Source: Streptomyces sp. F001
Lineage (GTDB): Bacteria > Actinomycetota > Actinomycetes > Streptomycetales > Streptomycetaceae
NCBI RefSeq assembly: GCF_004187715.1
Contig: NZ_QZWF01000005.1
Coordinates: 537,560 to 601,559 of the forward strand
Direction: 5' to 3'
DNA length: 64,000 nt
Below the pieces are notes generated by a model, which worked only from the letters and a program-made list of their open reading frames with translations, searched no databases and was not told the origin of the DNA. Below are positions 32,393 to 39,913 of this stretch, piece by piece. The position numbers were made by a program, and so were the translations under genes. The number at the start of each line of letters is the position of its first letter. Position 1 is the stretch's first letter.

Positions 32393-32554
32393 ATGCCGAG
32401 CCGTGCCCGTATCACCGCTTTCCTCTCGCTCGCCCTGTCCGCCGTCACGCTTTCCGCCGGGCTGTACGTCGCCTCAGCGGAGACGCAGAGCCAGACGTCG
32501 TCGCAGGTCAACGTAGCGGCATCGGTATCCACCAACGACACCGGCTGGGGCTGA
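32393..32554 (+). CDS. Small secreted peptide, first gene of the cluster
   Basis: The 53-residue product has a basic start (MPSRARITAF), a hydrophobic core and a signal-peptidase site after ASA at residue 29. The predicted mature part of 24 residues is rich in Ser, Thr, Gln and Asn and ends STNDTGWG; it has no Cys. It is followed after 69 bases by the ferredoxin gene, in the same direction. It could be a RiPP-type precursor, a peptide scaffold for the ATP-grasp ligases, or an unrelated small exported peptide. The ribosome site is weak (AGAAAG), and I rate the function as unknown. The ending G-W-G and lack of other precursors make the scaffold idea worth testing. Confidence 0.65.
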   Translation: MPSRARITAFLSLALSAVTLSAGLYVASAETQSQTSSQVNVAASVSTNDTGWG

Positions 32555-32623
32555 GCCGCACCCCGGAATCCCTCAATCCATTTCTTCTGGAATTCTCCAG
32601 GAATTATCCAGGAAAGCGAATCG

Positions 32624-32974
32624 ATGCAGAGCGACGAGACCGGAAAAGACGCGCCGCCGCCCGCCACGACTTTCGCGCAGCGCCTCAAGGAACACCGCCG
32701 CAATGACGAGTGGAAAAAGGCGCCGCGCCGTATCGAGCAGGCCGAGTGCATCGGCTGCGACTCGTGCATGCGGGCCTGCCCGCCGCAGTTCAGCGCGATC
32801 TACAACCACGGCCTCGACGTCGTGATCATCCCCGAGCTGTGCAACGGCTGCGCCAAGTGCGTCCAGGCCTGCCCCGTCGACTGCATCTACCCGGACGACG
32901 ACTGGCAGCCCACCAGCCAGGCCATGTGGACCTACGTCGAGGGACAGGAGGAGTTCCGTGCAGTCGGCAACTGA
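32624..32974 (+). CDS. Ferredoxin with two [4Fe-4S] clusters
   Basis: The 116-residue protein has a charged N-terminal region of about 40 residues and then two complete cluster motifs, CIGCDSCMRACP and CNGCAKCVQACP (C-x2-C-x2-C-x3-C-P each), about 33 residues apart. The ribosome site is AGGAAAG. It overlaps the next gene by 17 bases. A dedicated ferredoxin implies that some enzyme of the cluster takes low-potential electrons; the membrane desaturase is the best known candidate, and the unrecognised 668-residue protein is another. No ferredoxin reductase is encoded in the cluster. Confidence 0.9.
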   Translation: MQSDETGKDAPPPATTFAQRLKEHRRNDEWKKAPRRIEQAECIGCDSCMRACPPQFSAIYNHGLDVVIIPELCNGCAKCVQACPVDCIYPDDDWQPTSQAMWTYVEGQEEFRAVGN

Positions 32975-34964
32975 GACCCGGCCCAAGGCGGACGCCCACA
33001 CCAAGCAGTCCGCGCCGGAGAAGAGCCCCAGGCACACGGGGACGACCGTGACCGGCGCCTCCCCCGAGGCCCGCCCCAAGAGCGCCCGGCGCCTCGCCAT
33101 GGAGGAGGCCCGGCGCAGCAAGCGGCCCAGCCGGGCGGACCGGCAGGCCGGGACCACCCCGTACCCCGACCGCACCCTCGACGACGCCGGGTTCCCGCGG
33201 CTGCTCCAGGAGACGCTGACCGCCGCCCGCACCGCGGCGAGCACCCGCGAGATGGTCGACACCCTGGTCACCCTCGGCGGCCGGCTCGACGCCGACACCG
33301 CCTGGCGGTCGCTCACCCGCGCGGAGACGGCGGCCGTACGGCTGCTGACCGCGCCCGGCCGCGCTCCCGGCGCCGGTGAGCCGGGCGGGCCCGGAAAGCC
33401 GCCGGTGGATTCCGCGTTCACCAGCACCCTCGCCCTGTCGCCCCAGGGTCGGCTCGTCGTCACCGTGCCGCAGCGCCGGTCGCTGCCCGCCGAGGCCGCC
33501 GCGACCGGGGTCGCCGCCCGGATCTCCTGGAGCCGGGAGGATCTCGCCGAGTACGTACGGCTGTTCGCGGACGTACGCAGGCGCACCGAGCACGAGGTCG
33601 CCGAGTGCCGGGCACTGCTGTCGGAGCTCGGGCCGGAGGGCCGTACGACCGCCGTCGACGCGATCCGCGGCGCCGTCTTCCTCGTGCCGCCGGTCATGCT
33701 CTACAAGGACGACTCGGTCTTCTCCAACCTGAAGGACGAGAAGAACCTCACCGGCAAGAGCCTGCTGCCCACGCACCCCGACTGCTTCTTCCACCATCTC
33801 GACCGACTGCCGCTGGAGTTGTGGACGGACGAGGAGGCCGTGGTCGTCGCGTGCCTGTGGCTGGCGTACTCCTCGGGCGGCCCCAACCGCGTCGAGAGCT
33901 TCAACGGTGTGCAGCTCACGCTGGAGAACGTCACCGACAACTTCCGTACCACCAGGGCCGTTTACCTGGAGGCGGCTCCGGAGCTGGAGATCGAGGAGAT
34001 CCCGGCCGAGGAACTCCCGTCCGCGCAAGCCCTGTTGACCGCGGCCGCGCAGATCGCCGCCGCCCGGGCCCGGCTGGTGGCCGAACGGCGGATCCACTAC
34101 GACATCAACGCCACCATCCGCCGCAAGTCGGAGCGGGCGCTGCCGCGCGCCGAGCGTCCCGGGCCACACGAGCTCGGCGTCTGCGAGCGGCTGGCGGACC
34201 TGCTGCCCGGCACGGGACGGGACTTCGCCTCCGTACTGGACGTACTGGACGACGCCTGGCTCGAGGCGCCGCGGGGCGGCTTCGCGACCGGGTTCGAGGC
34301 GCTGGTGCACACGACCGTGGACGCCTCCGTCGACCTGTTCGGCGCCGACTTCGCGATGAGCCGCGGTATCCGTTCGCTGCCGAAGCTGATCGACGCGCTC
34401 GGCCGGCGGGACTGGGCGGAGATCGTCTCCTGGGAGCTGCCCGACTTCTACTGCTGTGTCGTCCCCTCGGCCCGTGCCTTCGAGCTGCACGGCGGCGACA
34501 AGGTGAAGGTCGCGGACTCGGCGTGGGCCATGTCGGCGCGCATGCAGTACAACACCTGGCACGTCATGCCGGGCAACTTGCCCAAGGACCCGGCCGTGCA
34601 GGCCCGCGACTTCCTCGCCCCGCACGTCCTGCCGGACCTCGCCGTCCACTCCGACCTGCACCACCGCGGCCATGTCGCCAACCTGATCCGCTTCTCGGCG
34701 CGCAGCCCCGAGCCGGTGCGCATCACCGACGAGATCACCTTCAAGAGCCTCACCGACCTGCGCGTGCTGCGCTGCACCGGAGAGCCCTTCGACCAGGCCG
34801 ACCTCATCGGGGTCACCCATGTCGCCCGGTTCCTGGCCCAGTTGTCCGAGCGGGTCGCCGGGGCCGCCGTCGCCGGGCGCCCGATCGAGGTCACCTCCTT
34901 CGACCACCGCTGGCACCGCACTTCCATCGCCGGTCCCGTTCCTTCCCCGGAGAGTCATGTCTGA
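32958..34964 (+). CDS. Unrecognised 668-residue cluster protein
   Basis: This is the largest protein of the cluster. After a basic, disordered 70 residues (KSARRLAMEEARRSKRPSRA) comes a long soluble domain. Segments that look conserved are LVPPVMLYKDDSVFSNLKDE near residue 253, THPDCFFHHLDRLPLELWTD near 275, LAYSSGGPNRVESFNGVQLT near 305, and a C-terminal His-rich stretch, LPDLAVHSDLHHRGHVANLI near 565, then RFSARSPEPVRITDEI. There is no signal peptide, Rossmann motif or Cys cluster. His-Asp-His-His could bind a metal. It is translationally coupled between the ferredoxin and the first ATP-grasp gene, so it is probably a core enzyme. I do not recognise a family. Confidence 0.85.
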   Translation: MQSATETRPKADAHTKQSAPEKSPRHTGTTVTGASPEARPKSARRLAMEEARRSKRPSRADRQAGTTPYPDRTLDDAGFPRLLQETLTAARTAASTREMVDTLVTLGGRLDADTAWRSLTRAETAAVRLLTAPGRAPGAGEPGGPGKPPVDSAFTSTLALSPQGRLVVTVPQRRSLPAEAAATGVAARISWSREDLAEYVRLFADVRRRTEHEVAECRALLSELGPEGRTTAVDAIRGAVFLVPPVMLYKDDSVFSNLKDEKNLTGKSLLPTHPDCFFHHLDRLPLELWTDEEAVVVACLWLAYSSGGPNRVESFNGVQLTLENVTDNFRTTRAVYLEAAPELEIEEIPAEELPSAQALLTAAAQIAAARARLVAERRIHYDINATIRRKSERALPRAERPGPHELGVCERLADLLPGTGRDFASVLDVLDDAWLEAPRGGFATGFEALVHTTVDASVDLFGADFAMSRGIRSLPKLIDALGRRDWAEIVSWELPDFYCCVVPSARAFELHGGDKVKVADSAWAMSARMQYNTWHVMPGNLPKDPAVQARDFLAPHVLPDLAVHSDLHHRGHVANLIRFSARSPEPVRITDEITFKSLTDLRVLRCTGEPFDQADLIGVTHVARFLAQLSERVAGAAVAGRPIEVTSFDHRWHRTSIAGPVPSPESHV

Positions 34965-36228
34965 GCCGCAGCAGGTCATCATCTACGTCAATCTGCGCCG
35001 CACCCCGCTGGAGCAGCGTTCCGCCCTGTACGCCGCCCACCGCCTCGGCTACGGCGTCGCGCTGATCGCCGACGCGCCGCCGACGGGGCTGCCCACGGAG
35101 ATCGTCCGTACGGTCCACCAGGTCGACACCTACGACGACGCCGCGGTGGACGCCGCGGTCGCGGCCATCGCGGCCGAGTTCGCCGTCGCGGCCGTCGTCA
35201 CCTGGTCCGACCCGGCCGTGGAGACCGTCAGCCGCATCGCCCGGAACCTCGGCCTTCCGGCCGCCTCGGAGGAGACCGCGCGCATCGCCCGCGACAAGTT
35301 CCTGATGCGGCAGGCGCTGTCCGCCGTACGCCCCGACCTGTCCCCGCGCTTCGCCCGCGTCACCACCTGGGAGGAGACCGCCAAGGCGGCCGCCGACCTC
35401 GGCTATCCGCTGGTGCTGAAGCCGGCCACGGGCAACGGCAGCAAGGGCATCCACCAGGTCCACGGGGAAGACGAACTCCGCCCGGCCTTCGAACAGTTGA
35501 CGGCGTACGTCCGCCCGGACGTGGACCGTGTCTTCACCGGGCACACGGGCGAGATCGTCATCGAGCAGTTCCTGGCCGGCACCGAGCACAGCATCGAGGG
35601 CTGGGTGCAGGGCGGGCAGGTCCACATCGCGGGCATCACCGACAAGACCACGACCGAGCCGTACCGCCTCGAAGTGGGCCATGCCTTCCCGACCTCGCTG
35701 CCCGCGGCCTCCGTGGCCGCGGTGCACGAGCTGACGCACGCGGTCGCCGAGGGCTTCGGCATGGACGACTGCACGTTCCATCTGGAGGCCATGGTCGGGC
35801 CCGACGGCAAGGCGCGGATGGTGGAGTGCGCGGCGCGGGTGGGCGGCGACTTCATCACCTCGCACCTGGTGGGTCTGGCCACGGGCGTCTCCTTCTGTGA
35901 GAACACCGTGCGCGTCGCGACCGGGCAGCCCCCGCGGGCGGCGGAGGGCGCCCCCCTCCACTCTGGCCTGCGCAAGCTGCTCGCCCCTGCCGACGGTGTC
36001 CTGGCGGGCATCGACGGCGTCGAGGACGCGCTACGGGTGCCGGGCGTCGAGCACATCGCCGTCGAGCGGACGGTGGGCGCGAAGGTCCAGCTCCCGCCCG
36101 CCGACTACATGTCCGGCACCATCGGCGTCATCATCGCCACCGGCGACAGCGCCGCAGCCGTCCAGGCCGCCCTGGACGCGGCCGAGGCCGCGATCACGAT
36201 CAGGATCTCGGATGCCGACGCCGGCTGA
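34957..36228 (+). CDS. ATP-grasp ligase 1
   Basis: The ATG at 34957 overlaps the previous stop. The 423-residue protein has the carboxylate-amine ATP-grasp layout: an N-terminal Rossmann-like domain, a DKFLMRQALSAV helix near 110, the PLVLKPATGNGSKGIHQV nucleotide lysine and glycine loop near 148, EIVIEQFLAGTEHSIEGWVQ near 190, and the metal/phosphate motif HLEAMVGPDGKARMVECAAR followed by VGGDFI. Free-standing members of this type join an amino acid or acid to an amine through an acyl phosphate. It is one of three different ligases in the operon. The substrate cannot be predicted. Confidence 0.92.
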   Translation: MSEPQQVIIYVNLRRTPLEQRSALYAAHRLGYGVALIADAPPTGLPTEIVRTVHQVDTYDDAAVDAAVAAIAAEFAVAAVVTWSDPAVETVSRIARNLGLPAASEETARIARDKFLMRQALSAVRPDLSPRFARVTTWEETAKAAADLGYPLVLKPATGNGSKGIHQVHGEDELRPAFEQLTAYVRPDVDRVFTGHTGEIVIEQFLAGTEHSIEGWVQGGQVHIAGITDKTTTEPYRLEVGHAFPTSLPAASVAAVHELTHAVAEGFGMDDCTFHLEAMVGPDGKARMVECAARVGGDFITSHLVGLATGVSFCENTVRVATGQPPRAAEGAPLHSGLRKLLAPADGVLAGIDGVEDALRVPGVEHIAVERTVGAKVQLPPADYMSGTIGVIIATGDSAAAVQAALDAAEAAITIRISDADAG

Positions 36229-37441
36229 ACGCGACACCGTCCTCGTCGTCGGCTCCACCACCCCCTCCCCCCACGGCCAGGACCAGCTGACCCGGCTGGC
36301 GGCCCAGGCTCGCGCCCGTGGGCTCCGGCTGGTCGGGGCGGACACGGCCCGGGCACTGGAGGCCGGGGTGTGGCGGATGCCCGCCGACGTGACGCTGCCG
36401 CTGGAGTACGCCGATCCGGACGCCTGCCGGAAGTTCGCCGCCGCGCATCCCGGCGTGGCCGCCGTGGTCACCGTCAAGGAGGGCTGTGTGCTCGCCGTGG
36501 CTCATCTCGCGCGGGCGTTCGAGGTGGCGGGCAACGATCCGGAGGCGGTGCGCACGGTCCGTACGAAGGACCTGTGCCGGGCGGTACTGGCGGAGGCGGG
36601 TTTCCCGCAGCCCGGGTTCGCCGTCGCGGCCGGCCGGGAGGAGGCCGCGCGTTTCCTGGCCGCCACCGAGGGGCCCTGGATCGTCAAGCCCCGGGACGGC
36701 ATGGGCAGCGCGGGCGTCTCGCTCGTACGAGCCCGCTCGGAGCTGGAAGCGGTGGTCGCCCAGCTCGAACGCCCCTTTCTGGTCGAGGAGTTCGTCGAGG
36801 GCGCCGAGTACTCCGCCGAGGGCGTCATGGTCGGCGGCAAGCCGCGGATCCTGGCCCTGACCGCCAAGCGCACCGGCGCCGGTTTCGTGGAGACCGGGCA
36901 CCGCACCCCCGCCCCGCTGGACGCGGTCACGGCCGCCGCCGCGCGGGACGCGGTGGCCGGTGCGGTGACGGCGACCGGGCTCACCCACGGGGTGCTGCAC
37001 GCCGAGTTCTGGGTCACGCCGGCCGGTGCGATCGTGCTGGGCGAGATCCACGCCCGCCCGGGCGGCGACTTCATCCACGCCCTCGTGGAGGAGACCCACC
37101 CCGGCTTCGAGCTCTACGGCACCCTCCTGGACGACCTGCTGGGCCGCCCAGTCCCCGAACCGCCCGTCTCCCGCGGTGCCGCCGGCGCCGACTTCCTGGT
37201 CCTGGGCCCCGGCCGGGTCGCGTCGGTGACCGGCTGGGAGGCCCTCACCACGGACCCGGCCCTGGTCGCCGCTTACCTCTCGGTCCGCGAGGGCGACGTC
37301 CTGACGGAGGTCGCCAGCTCCGCCGATCGGCACGGGGTGCTCGTCGCCACGGGGCCGGACCTCGCAGCGGTCGACGCGACGCTGAGCGCGGCGAAGGCCC
37401 GGCTGGACGTGCGGCTGACCGACGTAGGAGAAGCCCCGTGA
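36212..37441 (+). CDS. ATP-grasp ligase 2
   Basis: The ATG at 36212 lies 17 bases inside the previous gene. The 409-residue protein has RTKDLCRAVLAEAGFPQPGF near residue 110, WIVKPRDGMGSAGVSLVRAR near 150, LVEEFVEGAEYSAEGVMVGG near 190 and HAEFWVTPAGAIVLGEIHAR followed by PGGD near 268, all ATP-grasp elements. It is clearly related to ligase 1 and ligase 3 but divergent. The acidic E-x-x-x-R-x-G-G-D end is that of amino-acid ligases of the BacD/LysX-like group. It precedes the exporter gene, whose GTG overlaps this stop. Confidence 0.92.
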   Translation: MPTPAERDTVLVVGSTTPSPHGQDQLTRLAAQARARGLRLVGADTARALEAGVWRMPADVTLPLEYADPDACRKFAAAHPGVAAVVTVKEGCVLAVAHLARAFEVAGNDPEAVRTVRTKDLCRAVLAEAGFPQPGFAVAAGREEAARFLAATEGPWIVKPRDGMGSAGVSLVRARSELEAVVAQLERPFLVEEFVEGAEYSAEGVMVGGKPRILALTAKRTGAGFVETGHRTPAPLDAVTAAAARDAVAGAVTATGLTHGVLHAEFWVTPAGAIVLGEIHARPGGDFIHALVEETHPGFELYGTLLDDLLGRPVPEPPVSRGAAGADFLVLGPGRVASVTGWEALTTDPALVAAYLSVREGDVLTEVASSADRHGVLVATGPDLAAVDATLSAAKARLDVRLTDVGEAP

Positions 37442-38673
37442 CCACGACCGCCGTGAAGCCGTCCGCCGTACCGGGTCCCGTCCGCCGTGTCCTCACCACC
37501 ATCACCCTCGACTACCTCCTCTCCCACCTCGGCTACTTCACCCTCCTCCCGGTCCTCCCCCTCCTCGTCCCGAGGCTGGATGCCGCCGCCGGGGCCTGGT
37601 GGGTCGGTACCGCGCTGCTGTCGCTGACCGTCGCCGTCCGGGCCGGTTCGCTGACCTGCGGTGGGCTGTTGCAGCGGACATCGGTGCGGGCGGCCATGGT
37701 CGGCGGGCTGCTGCTCGCGGGCGCCTCCTTCGCCACGCTGCCGCTGGTGCCGGAGATGTGGGCGGTGGTGCTGTGTCTGGTGGTCGCCGGGTTCGGAATC
37801 AGCGTCAACGCGCTCACCGCAAGGGCCTACGTGGCCGTGACACTGGACGCCGACGCCGATCGCTCCACCGTCTTCTCGGCGATCCAGGTCGCCGTGAACA
37901 TCTCCGCCGCGCTCGGCCCGGTCGTCGCCAACCTGCTCTTCGACGGCGCCCGTTACGGCCTGCTGCTCGGCCTGGTCGGCGCCCTGTACGCAGCCGCGGC
38001 GGTCGCCGTGACGCTCACCGTGCCGCGCGGTCTCAGGCTGTCGGACGGTGACACGCGGCCTCCGCTGAAGCTGGGCCTGCTGAAGGTCGTCGTCACCGAT
38101 CCCGCCGTGCGCCGGGTGTCCCTGCTGGCGGCCGCCGGAAGCCTGCTGTACGCGCAGTTCTTCTCGGCGCTGGCCCTGCGGATCGCGGAGCTCAGCGACA
38201 GCGCCGCCGTACGCGCCGGATACTTCACGCTCAACGCCGTCCTCGTCGTCGTCCTGCAGATCCCGGTCACCGTGTGGATGAACCGCGACCTGGCGCGCGG
38301 AGTGTCGCCGATGCGCCATCTCCGGCTCGGCACCGCGGTGTTCGCCCTCTCCTTCGTGCTGCTCGGCGCGGACGGCGACGGCCTGGCCACCGCGTTCGTG
38401 GCGCTCGTCGTCTTCACACTCGCCGAGACCGTGTTCACCCCGACCGTCTCCACCACCTTCGCCGGGCTCGGAGGCGACCGGCCGGTCGTCGAGGTGTTCA
38501 ACCTGCGCCAGGTCGCCACCGCCACCGGCGAGTCGGCCGGTTCCTTCGCGGGCGGCTCGCTCTTCCTGCTCGCGACCGCGCACGGCCTCGCCGCCGGCTA
38601 CTGGTTCACGCTCGCCGCCCTGGGCCTGCTGGCCGCCGCCCTTGTCCGTACGGCCCCGAAGGGAGTCCACTGA
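37438..38673 (+). CDS. MFS exporter of the cluster
   Basis: The GTG at 37438 overlaps the stop of ligase 2. The 411-residue protein has about twelve helices: LDYLLSHLGYFTLLPVLPLL in helix 1, GISVNALTARAYVAVTLDAD with ISAALGPVVANLLFDGARYG in the helix 4-5 region, and a second half beginning near TDPAVRRVSLLAAAGS. It is a drug/metabolite exporter by fold. Its place inside the biosynthetic operon between two ligases suggests that it exports the product, possibly also serving resistance. Confidence 0.9.
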   Translation: MTTTAVKPSAVPGPVRRVLTTITLDYLLSHLGYFTLLPVLPLLVPRLDAAAGAWWVGTALLSLTVAVRAGSLTCGGLLQRTSVRAAMVGGLLLAGASFATLPLVPEMWAVVLCLVVAGFGISVNALTARAYVAVTLDADADRSTVFSAIQVAVNISAALGPVVANLLFDGARYGLLLGLVGALYAAAAVAVTLTVPRGLRLSDGDTRPPLKLGLLKVVVTDPAVRRVSLLAAAGSLLYAQFFSALALRIAELSDSAAVRAGYFTLNAVLVVVLQIPVTVWMNRDLARGVSPMRHLRLGTAVFALSFVLLGADGDGLATAFVALVVFTLAETVFTPTVSTTFAGLGGDRPVVEVFNLRQVATATGESAGSFAGGSLFLLATAHGLAAGYWFTLAALGLLAAALVRTAPKGVH

Positions 38674-38674
38674 C

Positions 38675-39913
38675 ATGCGTCTGATGCTCATCGGCTACAA
38701 CGACGGCGTCCTCGCCGCACTCGACGGCAGCCGTCCCGCCGGCAGTGTCGTCCTCGTCGAGGAGGCCGACCTGTGGGGGGCGAAGGGCCTCGCCGCCCGC
38801 GCCGCCGCCCACCCCTGCCTCGGCGAGGTCCGCTTCGGCCGCTACCAGCAGGACGAGCAGTTCCTGGACGTCGTACGGGACTTCGGCCCCGTCGACGCGG
38901 TGGTGGCCGGCCTCGAGTACGCCGTCGTGGCCGCCGCCCGCGCCGCCGAGGAGCTCGGACTGCCCGGACCGGGCACCAAGGCCGCCGCCGTCCTGCGCGA
39001 CAAGCTGCTGCTGCGCGAGACCATGAGCGCGGCCGGACTGCCCACCCCGGCGTTCCGCGAGGTCGACTCCCCCGCCGACATCGCCGCGTTCGCGTCCGGT
39101 GGCCCCTGTGTCGTCAAGCCCGCCGGCCGGCAGGCCAGCCTCGGTGTGCTACTGCTCGACGCCGGCGCCGACCCCGAGGCGGCCTGGCGGCACTGCACCG
39201 GCGCCGACGAGGGACGCCAGCTCGCCAACCGGCCCATGGCCTGGCGCTACCTCGTTGAGGAGCGGCTGTACGGGCCGGAGTTCTCCACCGAGGGGCTGGT
39301 CGACGGCGGCCGGGTCGTCTTCTGCAACGTCACCCGCAAGTACACCCTCGACGGACCGAGCCCGGTCGAGACCGGCCACACCGTCCACGCCCAGGAACCC
39401 TTCTGGGCAAGGGAGTTGCAGACCCTCGTCGACGCCGTCGGCTACGGCAGCGGCATCCTGCACGCCGAGTGGGTGCGCACCGCCGACGGGCCCCGGCTGA
39501 TCGAGTGCGCCGGGCGTCCGCCGGGCGACCGGATCATGGACCTGATCGACCTCGCGTACGACGTCAACCTCCACGACCGCTGGATCGCCACCCTCCTCGG
39601 CGAAGATACCGGCGAGGCGCCGGCTCCCGTACGGGCAGCGGCGATCCGCTTCCTGGCCGCGCCCCGCCCCGGCACGATCGCCGCCCTCGACGGCGCCGAC
39701 GCCGTGCGCGCCCGGCCCGGCGTGGTCCGCGTCGACCTCACGCGCGGGCCCGGCGACACCGTCACCGACGTGCGCTCCTCCTGGGACCGGCTCGGCTCCG
39801 TGATCACCACGGGGGCCGACGCCGAGGACGCCGAGCGCGCCGCACAGGAGGCGGCGGACCTGATCACCGTAACCGTGCACGAAGCCCTGGAGCCCGACGC
39901 CCATGACCGGTAA
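38675..39913 (+). CDS. ATP-grasp ligase 3
   Basis: The ATG at 38675 comes one base after the exporter's stop. The 412-residue protein has MLIGYNDGVLAALDGSRPAG, a DKLLLRETMSAAGLPTPAF helix near 110, CVVKPAGRQASLGVLLLD near 145, YLVEERLYGPEFSTEGLV near 190, and HAEWVRTADGPRLIECAGRP near 265. It is the most divergent of the three ligases. Three different ATP-grasps in one operon suggest three condensations, or one phosphorylating or hydrazide-forming step plus two amide bonds. It overlaps the next gene by 11 bases. Confidence 0.92.
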   Translation: MRLMLIGYNDGVLAALDGSRPAGSVVLVEEADLWGAKGLAARAAAHPCLGEVRFGRYQQDEQFLDVVRDFGPVDAVVAGLEYAVVAAARAAEELGLPGPGTKAAAVLRDKLLLRETMSAAGLPTPAFREVDSPADIAAFASGGPCVVKPAGRQASLGVLLLDAGADPEAAWRHCTGADEGRQLANRPMAWRYLVEERLYGPEFSTEGLVDGGRVVFCNVTRKYTLDGPSPVETGHTVHAQEPFWARELQTLVDAVGYGSGILHAEWVRTADGPRLIECAGRPPGDRIMDLIDLAYDVNLHDRWIATLLGEDTGEAPAPVRAAAIRFLAAPRPGTIAALDGADAVRARPGVVRVDLTRGPGDTVTDVRSSWDRLGSVITTGADAEDAERAAQEAADLITVTVHEALEPDAHDR

